From positions 1,145,193 through 1,156,724 of the forward strand of contig NC_090615.1 of NCBI RefSeq assembly GCF_004359215.1: a stretch of 11,532 nucleotides of DNA. The letters run 5' to 3'. The stretch's first letter is position 1. Each line of letters opens with the position of its first letter. Below are positions 1 to 7,710 of this stretch, piece by piece. The translations under genes were made by a program, and so were the position numbers. The notes under the pieces are model-generated. The model saw nothing but the letters and a program-made list of their open reading frames with translations. It ran no database searches and was not told where the DNA came from. Origin of the DNA: Bremia lactucae. Lineage: Eukaryota > Oomycota > Peronosporomycetes > Peronosporales > Peronosporaceae.

Positions 1-391
1 GCTTTTAATCGATCGATAAAGAATTTATCGATCGCAAGTACTTGTTCACGAGGCAGTGGCCACTGCTTCATGACACAGTACTTCGAGCCCGGTTCGAGCT
101 CGATCTCATGTCGAGTGCCTTTATCCTTAGGCAACTCGCATGAAAATGTTTTAAGGAATACATCCCTAAATTCAGTCAAATCCTTATATAAAGGATTTGT
201 CTTAAGTGACTCCGAGAAATGAGTAGTATATCTCTCAATCCGAGTCTTCACATCGAGGACAGTTTCGTCCATCGATGAGCTGCTGAGAACCCGTTCGTTC
301 TCTGCAAAATTATTGCTATCGATTACGTAATTGTCCTCTGTGACGAGTACGTTGATCTGCTTAATTCTACCACTATGCAGATCTCTCACAA
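1..391 (-). CDS. pol: Ty3/gypsy Pol fragment, pre-RT linker (copy A, partial, open)
   Basis: Read on the minus strand from about 391 to 1, one frame is open for about 130 codons and runs off the left edge. It contains RDLHSG near the start, then SSSSMDE, TRIERY, DVFLKTFSCELPKDKG, a KYCVMKQWPLPREQ block and AIDKFF. This order is the linker between protease and reverse transcriptase in chromodomain-type Ty3/gypsy elements, and the WPLPREQ block sits just before the first RT motifs. No start codon belongs here, because the segment is the interior of a polyprotein. Unlike copy B next to it, it has no stop or frameshift, so it may belong to a younger or better-preserved element to the left. Its right border is abrupt: the integrase reading of copy B starts in another frame at 391. 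Identification is by motif recognition only. Confidence 0.75.
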
Positions 392-1140
392 GAGTGGACG
401 TATCCACGAAATACTTCTTCGAGAATACGGTTTGCACGCTCCATCTGACCATCTATTTAAGGATGGTTAGAAGATGACAATTTCAACTGTATTCCAAGTG
501 ATTGAAGCACAGTTCGCCAAAATTCCGCCGTAAATCAAAACTCGATCTGAGACCACTTCGTGGGGTAACCCATGGAGTTGAAATATCGTGTCGACAAAGA
601 TACGAGCACGACTCCGGGACTGCAGATGATGTGCCATCTTGCTATAACGATCAACAAACACAATCATATCATTAAAATTGTGATCGCCTTCGGAAAAATC
701 GAACGAAGTCGATAGATACGGACTGCCAACACTCTGCCGGAACAGAGAGAGATTGTAACGGAGCACGAGATGATGCACTTGGCTCCACGCGCTGACAAAC
801 TTCGCAAGCATGCATATTTCTGCGGACGAACTCATACTGGCGTGGCTAGTAGAAATCGCGACTTGTCGTAAGATAGATTTTCTCACGTGCACGATGACCA
901 ATCATACATGATGCGTACGCAAATCATTATGCGTGAAGATGACGACACGAAGTAATACAGTAATCTATTGCGTGCTGCGTATGGATCTATACAATTTCGA
1001 CGATTCCTTTGAAGGATTGTTGGGTTTGGTTTCTAAGGAATCCGTCAACATTTTATGAGCCCTATCTTCTTGATAAGCTCTTCTAACGTCGCCGAGTAAT
1101 GTTGACGCCGGAACACTTATTGTTGCAACAGTGGCCTTAT
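391..1140 (-). pseudogene. pol: Ty3/gypsy integrase, N-terminal zinc domain and catalytic core (copy B, broken)
   Basis: Minus-strand integrase of copy B, readable only by changing frame several times. From about 1140 down there is a post-RNase H spacer (STLLGDVRRAY, then LYRS and NRLLYY). The second half of the H2C2 zinc domain reads ACEVCQRV with both cysteines present (about 795-806). The first catalytic Asp appears as SIDFV (about 701-713). VFVDRYSKMAH, FQLHGLP and VSDR with the second Asp follow (about 545), and then DGQMERANR with the catalytic Glu (about 439-450). The reading ends at EEVFRGYVHS at 391. All three DDE acids are therefore visible, but in different frames and with an in-frame TAA just before DGQ. 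The first His pair is not clear. The enzyme would be non-functional as it stands. Its missing C-terminal half seems to lie at 2763-4173 on the other strand. Confidence 0.8.
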
Positions 1141-1640
1141 GCCAACAGTTGATTTGCGCAAGGGCTCAAAATCGGGCCGGCGCGAAAGGGCATCAGCAAC
1201 GATGTTAAGTTGTTCTGTTTGATACTACACGGAGAAGGCATACTCCGCGAAGAAAGACAACCATCAAGCCATTTTTTGCGAGAGGTATGGGTGTTTACGG
1301 CCGTGCGTAAAGACGCATGGTCCGTATATACAATGAACAGTCTACCTCCCAAGCGATAGTTTCTAAACTTAGCCAGTGCGTAGTTCATGGCAATGAATTC
1401 CTTGTCACTGAATATTTGCGTTCAGCTGGTTGAAGCTGACGCGATTGATAATAGACCACGCGCTCTGCGCCGTCTGTGACATATTGCATTGCGCACAGCC
1501 GATTACAAATTTGCTGGCGTCATAGACCACATGAAAGTGTCGGTATTGGTTCACAACCGCTCGGATTGGCGATTGCTTCAAGCTTTGCTTGATACCTTCA
1601 AAACAATGCTGACAATCAGCGTTCCATGACTACTTCACAT
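1141..1640 (-). pseudogene. pol: Ty3/gypsy RNase H domain (copy B, broken)
   Basis: Minus-strand continuation of copy B after the RT. A CFEGIKQSL segment leads into HFHVVYDASKFVIG, where family members have a VCDASxFAIG block carrying the first acidic residue. YYQSRQLQPAE follows, then a DKEFIAMNYALAKFR segment with the second acidic residue. The last clear block is FIVYTDHASLRTAVN with a further Asp. A degraded end follows, in place of the usual DALSRRPD tail. At least two frameshifts separate these blocks. RNase H removes the RNA strand during reverse transcription. The order RT, RNase H, integrase identifies the Ty3/gypsy rather than the Ty1/copia arrangement. Domain assignment is confident, and the segment cannot give a continuous protein. 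Confidence 0.8.
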
Positions 1641-2364
1641 TTTTCAACGACGATGAAAGATATACTGTCATTTCGGCACAACTTCGTGAGTACTTGTGCA
1701 GGTTCACCGCTAAGCCGAGAAACTTTTGAAGTCCCTTGACATCGACTGGCCCAGGCCAATCGGTTTTTGCCTTGATATTTTCCGGATCCGGGCGTACACC
1801 GTGTTTACCCACGATGCACCTATGAAGTGGTTGCAGCGTTAATATCACTTCTCGAGGTTTGCATACAACTTGTGTTTACGCTTAATGTTTGGGATATATT
1901 CGGACGTGGTGCGATGTACGTCAACGTGCGACTTTCCATTCGCGGCTCTGCTATAAACAAAGACACAATCAAAATAGTTCGGTGTTAAATTCCACACTGA
2001 TCTCATTAGATTGGTTACACATCTGCTAAATGTCGCAGGGGTATTACTAAGTCCCTGTGGCATGATTAGCCACTCCCATAGCATACTGCTTGGGCTGCTT
2101 ACTGCTGTGAACGAGATGTCTTATTCTTGCATAAGGATAGAATCCATCTATCAGATCCATTGACGAAATTATAATACTGTTTGACGTATCATCAATGGTA
2201 ACGTCTTTTCGTGGTATTGGCGTTTGAGCCGGTACTATTGCAGCGTTCAATCCATTGAATGCACGCACAATCCGCCATCCTCTTGACGATTTACGCACAC
2301 TGAAGGTCAAAAAGCTATGGGGAAGTTGTTGTCGACACATGGCTTGCTGCTGAGCGATCGGCAA
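1641..2364 (-). pseudogene. pol: Ty3/gypsy reverse transcriptase (copy B, broken)
   Basis: On the minus strand from about 2345, the reading LPHSFLTFSVRKSSRGWRIV matches the fingers entry block of gypsy RTs. It is followed by AQTPIPRKD and SMDLIDGFY, which carries the first catalytic Asp. After a frameshift near 2050-2085 come LWEWLIMPQGLSNTPATF and the catalytic loop YFDCVFVYSR (about 1965-1985). Active enzymes have YFDD there, so the second Asp of the pair is replaced by Cys. Another break separates KHKLYANLEK from VGKHGVRPDPENIKA, KFLGLAVNLHKYS and the connection toward RNase H. The segment is about normal length for an RT domain, so damage is by point changes and small indels rather than a large deletion. 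Confidence 0.85.
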
Positions 2365-2762
2365 AGAATTTATGGATCGCTAACACTTGTTCACGAGGCA
2401 ATAGCCATTCCTTCATGACTCAGTATTTCGAGCCTGGGATTTCGTCCATTTCGTGTGGAGTGCCTTTATCCTTAAGCAACTCGCACGGGACTGATTCAAA
2501 GAAGACATCCTTAGATTCCATTAAATACTTATATAAAGGTTTTGTCTTCAAAGACTTTCAGGATTGGGACGTAAGACGTTCAATCCGAGTCTTCTCATCG
2601 AGGATACTATCGTCCATTGATGAGCTGCTGAGAACCGTTCGTTCAAAGTAAATCCCATTGCCGACCGAATATCGGCCATGTTGTTGTTATCTGTGATAAA
2701 TGCGCAGACCTGCTTGACTTTGCCACTACGCAGATCACGCAAGAACCGTTTCGGGTCAAGCG
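2365..2762 (-). pseudogene. pol: Ty3/gypsy Pol pre-RT linker (copy B, broken)
   Basis: This is the same linker as 1-391, about three-quarters identical by eye and in the same orientation. It reads KRFLRDLRSGKVKQVC, then after a one-base loss SSSMDDSILDEKTRIER. The reading goes on through KTKPLYKYL, KDVFFESVPCELLKDKG and WLLPREQV into the RT at about 2345. Two in-frame stops are visible: TGA at 2558-2560 where family members have Trp, and a TGA at the Cys of the KYCV block. The right end at 2762 is abrupt; immediately beyond it the plus strand carries integrase sequence. The protease that should precede the linker is absent from this copy. Confidence 0.75.
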
Positions 2763-4173
2763 TTGGTTATTGATCTATCTTTAAAGTTGATTTCGGAGGC
2801 GCTATTAGTTCAAACAATTCAGTGCATGCTTTTTCAAAGAATACACCAGTTTTCGCGAATAGCTTACGCCACACACGTATATCCACCTTGTTTGAGAGTG
2901 ACTCTTTTCGAAGGGGAGGGGATCGCCCGAGCAAAGAACCTTTAGCACTTGCGGATCACGCATAAGCGCTAAGGTAAATGCGAAGGATACCAATGTTGAT
3001 TTAATTGACATTGAAGGAGGAGTGGAGAAACTCAGTAATAACAATAATGCTATTAGTGACTTTGATGACGATGCTGAAATACTCAGCATCAAAATTAGCA
3101 TTACTAATTTGAACGATAATACTCTTAATAATAAAGAGATTGTAATGTCCGCACTGCGAGCCGGTCGCACTGAAATCTAATATAAAACCGAGTCAGCAAT
3201 GTGATTTCCTGTCGGCTGGAGAAGCAATAATCCGTTTCGTAGAGATTCCATCAATGATGCTATGGGCCGGCAGAAACGGAACCGTAATAAAAATGCAAGA
3301 GCAAACATTCTTCGTTTACCGTGAACAATCTAGTCCTACTGTCTTCGGTAAACCTACCAAAACATGAAGTGACGAATGTAGGCAGTGATAATACTAACCA
3401 GGTATATCGGCCCGTTTCGTGTTCCACATCGCCAAGGCAATGCGTACACGATCAAGCTGTCTCGTAGGATGCGTACGCATCCTTTATTTTATGTTGGGCG
3501 TTTCCGCCTGTACCATCAGTACGAGGCTTCTTCCGATTTCGGATTACACCAGAACGGTTCAGGGTATCCGCCAAAGCCTGATGATCTCGAGCCAAAGGCT
3601 CATTGTCCCGGAAAAAATTCTGCTTCTCTTGAACCAGATAATGCACCCTTCCCTCCAAGGAAATGGTCTTCCGACGAGATGTCACCAGCTCGTTTTGAAG
3701 GGACTGATTTGTCCTTTCGATCGCCAGTTGATCAGTCGCAACCTGCGCCTAATTTCTCAACTGGTCTCGTGAAACCATATCAACCTCACCGCTAATTTGC
3801 GGCGACGGAATCGCTCGGGATTAATATCATTCCTCAAATAATGAAGGGTGTGATCCAAATCACGATGATTCACGATTCGATAAGGGTTCGTCAAAGGAGA
3901 ATAATTCGAATTTTCTTCACCTCCACATCCGTTGACGGGTTTTATTGGTAAGAAGCGTTCTCTTGTTGAAAGCTTCTCGAACCACCGTGAGGTAAACGAG
4001 GCTCGAACGAGTTATTTCGTTCGTTGGTAAGGGTATCCACTCTCGCCTGATAATTAAGGAACTCGTTTTTTATACTAATTTTGGACGTTTCGGGTCTCGT
4101 CTTGCAGTACGCTGAGACCCATCCTCGTCGACAGAGGGTCCATCAGAGTACGAGCGCTTCCCGCGCTCGTTAA
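2763..4173 (+). pseudogene. pol: Ty3/gypsy integrase C-terminal half with GPF motif and chromodomain (broken)
   Basis: Plus-strand reading in several frames. From about 2786 it gives a VDFGGAISSNNSVHAFSK block with a NSLRHTRISTLFE block (normally xFAINNSVHA and NGLRHPR). An acidic Asn/Asp-rich linker follows, open from about 2900 to the stop at 3178-3180. Next come EAIIRFV / DSINDAMGRQKR (3209-3270) and NLVLLSSVNLPKHEVTNVG (about 3324-3390). The GPF motif, RYIGPFRV, lies at about 3400-3420, with HPLFYVGRF after it. A Pro-rich stretch ends at 3795. The chromodomain reads PPPHPLTG, SLVESFSNHREVN, TSYFVRW, GYPLSPDN (about 3920-4060) with TAA at two positions. After a shift in a T tract it continues LDVSGLVLQYAETHP to a TAA at 4171-4173, probably the natural end of pol. 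Chromodomains guide insertion to chromatin marks. It complements copy B's truncated integrase. Confidence 0.8.
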
Positions 4174-4739
4174 GAAATGAAGGTTCTCAATCTCTTGACG
4201 CATCTCGTAAGAGATGAGCGTCGTCCAACGAGGATCTTCAAAAAGGAATATGCATCCTTTGGGGTATGACCTGCACCCTTGGGGGGGAGCCCCCCTTCCC
4301 AAGGGTATCTCTGCCTCTCTAGACAAACGGTGCAACTTTTAGCGTGCATTGACTACGGCCCATTTCCGATTTTTTTACGGAAAGCTTAAGCTTTTCAAGC
4401 CAGATCTCACGGCCTATGTTTTTCTTTACATATTCTATACACAGCTGTCCAAGCTTGAACGAAAGGTTCGACATCCTTTGACCGTTTAAAGGAAGACCAC
4501 CGATGCCGGTAAAAGGCATCGATGAAGAATTCCGTCTCATCCTCACCAGGGTAACAGTAACGTGAACATGAGCCAACATGAGAGGGACCGCAATACGTTG
4601 CGGTTCCCTCCTGGAAAGAGGCCTTGGTTACCTGTAAAAGAAATCTCATTCGTTGGTCTGGTATGACCAACGATCGTTATTACATTCCGTAACTTGGCCC
4701 TTGGAGCGATTCCTAAAAACTCCTCTCCTGGTGATGCAG
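4174..4739. other. Non-coding stretch after pol end; LTR expected but not identified
   Basis: This follows the probable pol stop codon and precedes the tandem repeat and a gag-like frame. That is where a 3' untranslated region and an LTR would be expected if two elements share one LTR. I could not place LTR ends, a primer-binding site or a polypurine tract with confidence. The sequence is not visibly similar to the probable LTR at 5502-6001. Short overlapping minus-strand frames at 4319-4670 show no recognisable motif and are treated as chance. The one clear structure is the hairpin at 4275-4306. Confidence 0.4.
4275..4306. repeat. Strong G/C hairpin
   Basis: ACCCTTGGG and its exact reverse complement CCCAAGGGT flank a run of seven G and a run of six C. 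The inner G and C runs can also pair, so a very stable stem-loop is possible on either strand. It lies about 100 bp after the pol stop. A role in RNA 3'-end formation or packaging is possible but unsupported. Confidence 0.6.
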
Positions 4740-4843
4740 ACTAGCACCACCACCAGAACTCTTTCCTTCACAACAACTTAATTCCAGGTAAACTAGCACC
4801 ACCATTAGCACTCTTTCCTTCGCATCCACTTAGTTCCAGGTGA
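4740..4843. repeat. 52-bp direct tandem duplication, two units
   Basis: Units 4740-4791 and 4792-4843 have the same length and agree at about 44 of 52 positions by eye. Each begins ACTAGCACCACCA, has ACTCTTTCCTTC in the middle, and ends near TTCCAGGT. They lie upstream of the gag-like frame, in what would be an LTR or leader region. Such short tandem duplications are common in LTR-element leaders; any regulatory role here is speculative. Confidence 0.8.
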
Positions 4844-4972
4844 CCCATATTAACGTCACGAGAGTGGTCATCGCCCTCGGAGATGTTGGCTTCCTACCAA
4901 AGAGGTGCGACAAGTCGAACAACTTCGTTATTACCTCGTTATCACCTCTCTGATTGTCACATAAGAACCCAA

Positions 4973-5501
4973 ATGATTGACGCACCTGCCCTCGCTGATA
5001 CGGCGGCCTCCACAGTAGCCACTGAGTCGGGCGATGCTGGTCACTTAGACCAGTCACCTACAGTTGGTGTAGCGGGTGACTTGTCTCCGTCACATGCTAC
5101 GTCATCAATAGATGACATGTTCCAGTCACCTTAATGGAAGTAGAAGGTGACGTATTCCCCACAGAAGACGCAGTTACGTCTACTAAAAATTTACATTACC
5201 AACAGCTGCACTGATCCGTGCAGCTACCAGCTTTGCGGCCTCATGGGCCACGCGCACAAACTTATTTTGTCGCCATGTTGATTTTGTTCAAATCAACGCA
5301 AAGTTAAAAGCCAAAATACTCGCTCACCTAGATACCATAAAGGGTGTTGGTTCATTTAGACAGCAGGACGCTGGTCATGGTATTGCAAATGAAAGCGGTA
5401 TTTTGATCAAAATTAATAATGAAAATTTCAGGGAAAGTCATTATAGTATGTCCTGTCACCCTACATCAGTCACTATAGTGACTACTGATAATGGAGGGTG
5501 A
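4973..5501 (+). pseudogene. Gag-like N-terminal reading frame, frameshifted (orphan)
   Basis: An ATG at 4973 opens a Ser/Ala/Asp-rich frame (ALADTAASTVATESGDAG, then DLSPSHATSSIDD) that stops at 5132-5134. One base off, the next frame continues at once with MEVEGDVFPTEDAVTST. A second one-base shift leads at 5196 into 101 sense codons (LPTAALIRAATSFAASWA, HVDFVQINAKLKAKILAHLD, GIANESGILIKINNENFRES) to a TGA at 5499-5501. Joined smoothness across two single-base shifts suggests a recently decayed coding sequence. I do not recognise a conserved domain. Position after a pol end and directly before a probable LTR, plus the low-complexity acidic start, suggest a Gag N-terminus or an accessory protein of an LTR element. 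A non-transposon origin is not excluded. Confidence 0.45.
5456..5501. repeat. Long hairpin with 16-bp perfect palindromic core and purine-rich right arm
   Basis: The core AGTCACTATAGTGACT at 5468-5483 is its own reverse complement. Seven-base outer arms TCACCCT (5456-5462) and AGGGTGA (5495-5501) are also perfect complements. The right arm is part of a purine-rich run (GGAGGGTGA) that directly precedes the TGTAACGG start of the probable LTR, a place where a polypurine tract is expected. Confidence 0.6.
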
Positions 5502-6001
5502 TGTAACGGAGTGACCCGTTGCATAAGAAGTATTTCCTATACGAGGAATAGTAAATATTTTTTCTTATGAGAGAAAATTTCTAAGGAAGTACAAAATTAT
5601 CATCTTTACTAATTTGATTTAAATTGTTTCACTAGACCCAGTTTAGTTATATTGATGCAATAAGACATTAGCTCTATTGATCGGTTGATTTAAGTATAAA
5701 TCAACCCCGCCAATCGTTAAAAGACACAATTGTGCTGGGCGCAAGAAGGCGCCATACTTGTTTTTTTTAATATTATAAGTTCAGTAGTAGATAGAAGATC
5801 GTTACGTAGGAAACTACATATATTAACATGGTTTAACTTTTTTCTCTGTTCTAAAGCCTTACTCTTGACCTTTAGGCTAAAGACCTTTAGCTTCATAAGA
5901 AACCTTCCGCTGCACCTTTGTGTATGTGAAGTTTCGAGGCACCTTACCTACGCTGTAACCAGTGTAAGTTTACTAGTACGAGTGAAAGGTGCCCCGTAAC
6001 A
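5502..6001 (+). repeat. Probable LTR, solo or terminal (about 500 bp)
   Basis: The segment starts TGTAACGG and ends CCGTAACA, which are inverted repeats with one mismatch and obey the TG...CA rule of LTRs. A purine-rich run lies immediately upstream. Inside is TATAAATC (about 5695-5702), a candidate core promoter, within a perfect inverted repeat at 5683-5706. A near-terminal inverted pair GGCACCTT (5938-5945) and AAGGTGCC (5986-5993) lies just before the right end. It is AT-rich and non-coding; the small frame at 5730-5999 has no recognisable content. I found no second copy in the window and no clear primer-binding site after 6001. It could be a 3' LTR of the gag-like fragment, the 5' LTR of copy D, or a solo LTR. 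Boundaries are inferred. Confidence 0.45.
5683..5706. promoter_or_regulatory. Perfect inverted repeat with TATA-like element inside probable LTR
   Basis: GGTTGATTTA and TAAATCAACC are exact reverse complements separated by AGTA. The right arm contains TATAAATC, so the structure may overlap the LTR core promoter. Promoter function is inference; the inverted repeat is seen directly. Confidence 0.4.
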
Positions 6002-6473
6002 TTATCTGTATACACGGCTTTATAACGATTAATGTGATGTGATACATACTACGAGCAATATTGCCTGTTTAACAATATAGTTAATATTAGTATATTCATT
6101 GTATTTTGTATTCGACACTCGTATCGGCGATCTCCAGAAAGAGACATGGTGGCCAATCTATATTAAGATTTATTAAGGGCTGGGTACTTAACATTTAAAA
6201 ATATAAATATGGTTCAGTTCCCTTTTGATCTAAAAGCGTTCTGAGCCTTACTAAAACTTGTGCTGTGATCCCTAAAAGTTAAATTCTTCTCAAGGCATTA
6301 GCTCTTACGCAGTATTGCCACTTGATTCTAAATATCAATTAATCCCTTGAACGAGACTAGATAAGCTCTACGAGCTTACACGACTATCGTTAACAATACT
6401 AACTGTAGTTGTATAGAACTACGTGACTTCTTAAGCCAATGCGACTTTCTGACTCAAGGGCTAGATAGCTCCG
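6002..6473. other. AT-rich stretch without recognisable genes
   Basis: This lies between the probable LTR and the first recognisable Gag residues of copy D. If the LTR belongs to D, it should hold the primer-binding site, leader and the Gag N-terminus, but I cannot recognise these. Many stops occur in all frames. A short inverted repeat (GTAGTT / AACTAC, about 6402-6422) is the only local structure noticed. Confidence 0.35.
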
Positions 6474-7189
6474 CGATGCTCGGAAGCGATAAGCCATACG
6501 AGGGCAACGAAAAAAAACTATTTTATTGGATGAAAGACGTGAATAAGGCCAAGAACTCGGCTCTGGTCAGATCGGAGCAACAGCGAGTTGGCCTGGCCAT
6601 CTGTAAAATCGTTGGCAGAGCCAGAGAATGGCATATCTGTATACTCCCCTTATCGAAACGCTGAAATAGCAATTGTTCCTGTGTATACCCCACCTAAGGA
6701 GATTTACCGTGTGCGAACGCACATTGTCAAGGTAGAAAAGACATAGTGGACTATGTTTAAGCGTAACTATCTCTAGTTGCTGCTATGCAGCTTTGCCCAT
6801 TACTAGTGGCTTTTACGGACGGTCTTTACACGGGCGTGGCCAAATCGGAAGTCTTCCAAGTCCACCCTGCTACGTTTTAAGCGGCTGTAGACGTATTGTG
6901 TTGAACGGTGTGTTCAACTTTACTTCAGCCAGGCTAGCTTTTTGAGCAAATCTACTTTGTCTAACAGACTCAACCAATGGACTTCAGCCTCGTTGAAGAA
7001 TTAAACCAGATCCTTAAGCTGTTAAAGAGCACAGAAAAATCGATATTTTACGTACATAAGCACCACGCTTGTCCATTGCACAATCTGCGCAAAGCTCGAA
7101 CGAGCATATCCCAGAAGGGCCCCCCGCGCCTACTGGAAAATAACTATGACTTGAGGAGCCTCTACGAGGTGGAGATAAACATGGCTTAG
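6474..7189 (+). pseudogene. gag: Ty3/gypsy Gag (copy D, broken)
   Basis: From 6474 the frame reads YEGNEKKLFYWMKDVNKA, RSEQQRVGLAICK and VGRAREW, a typical capsid region of the gypsy Gag/UBN2-like family. After a stop at 6661-6663 the capsid resumes as TPPKEIYRVRTH (about 6688-6722). Further blocks are LVAAMQLCPL, FTDGLYTGVAKSEVFQVHPATF and NGVFNFTSARL (about 6770-6945), in different frames. The C-terminal part, 6977-7189, begins MDFSLVEE and contains HKHHACPLHNLRKARTS where a CCHC zinc knuckle is expected; most of the knuckle cysteines are gone. Frame changes and stops rule out a functional protein. No start can be assigned, because the true N-terminus upstream was not recognised. Confidence 0.75.
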
Positions 7190-7254
7190 CCCCAATATGT
7201 TATGTGCCTATTGACAAAGAACGTGGTACAGCGTGGAGACTGTGAAGGGCTTTG

Positions 7255-7710
7255 ATAAGCCATATTCATATTTTAATTGACTCCGGAGCGTCTTTCAAGT
7301 ATGCTCGGAGTCTCTTCACTGAAGGAAATCAGCAATATGATGTGGCACTTAAAAGCATAAAGGTAATTTGGTCATTGTTTGCTTAGCGAATAGGAATCGT
7401 GACACCGTTCCTAAAAATGCATCGAACCTTGGTAACAGTTACGGACTTTGACAGCATGGAACGCTGTCTCGTCCTTGACCTATATTCAAGGTATGTTAAT
7501 CATAATTATGGCCTGGCTTCAGCGCCATGAGCCATGAATTGATTGGAGCTCTAAGACCTTAGGCGCAGCGCACATTACTCCAAGCGATGCTTTGGCTAGT
7601 CATGAATCCACCTTTGCCAGCCAACAAAAGGGCTATTGGCGTGATCCACGAATTGAGAACGTCATCAGTGTGCTGAGCATTAGAATGTTTGAGTTAATTT
7701 AATTCAATGT
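7255..7710 (+). pseudogene. pol: Retropepsin-type aspartic protease (copy D, broken)
   Basis: HIHILIDSGASFKYAR carries the retropepsin active-site triad Asp-Ser-Gly intact at 7279-7287, followed by SLFTEGNQQYDVALK. After a frame change come FDSMERCLVLDLYSRY (about 7450-7495) and MAWLQRHEP*IDWSSKTLGA, where the stop at 7535-7537 replaces Trp. The reading stays open through HESTFASQQKGYWRDP to about 7700. This domain cuts the Gag-Pol precursor. It follows gag directly, as in other Ty3/gypsy elements. The sequence differs clearly from the protease of copy C, so D is a different family. Confidence 0.75.

Noticed and set aside
2805..3170. Minus-strand frame of 121 codons with a hydrophobic, membrane-like stretch
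   Set aside because: The plus strand here carries the acidic integrase linker; the hydrophobic run is the complement of Asn/Asp-rich codons.
3419..3772. Second plus-strand frame and a minus-strand frame (3452-3685)
   Set aside because: Both are shadows of the integrase C-terminal frame at 3385-3795, which carries the GPF and HPLFYVGRF motifs.
4319..4670. Two overlapping minus-strand frames of 86-87 codons
   Set aside because: They overlap each other in different frames, have no recognisable motif, and lie in a probable leader/LTR region. No better than chance.
4174..4972. A defined LTR between the pol end and the gag-like frame
   Set aside because: Expected by position, but no convincing TG...CA ends, purine tract or primer-binding site could be fixed, and it does not resemble the 5502-6001 sequence.
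5040..5165. Repeated GTCAC/GGTGAC words, considered as an operator cluster
   Set aside because: Spacing is irregular and the words fall in the protein-like frame (codons for Ser-Pro, Gly-Asp), so coding composition explains them.
5730..5999. Plus-strand frame of 89 codons
   Set aside because: It lies inside the probable LTR, is rich in Phe/Leu from AT-rich DNA, and has no known domain.
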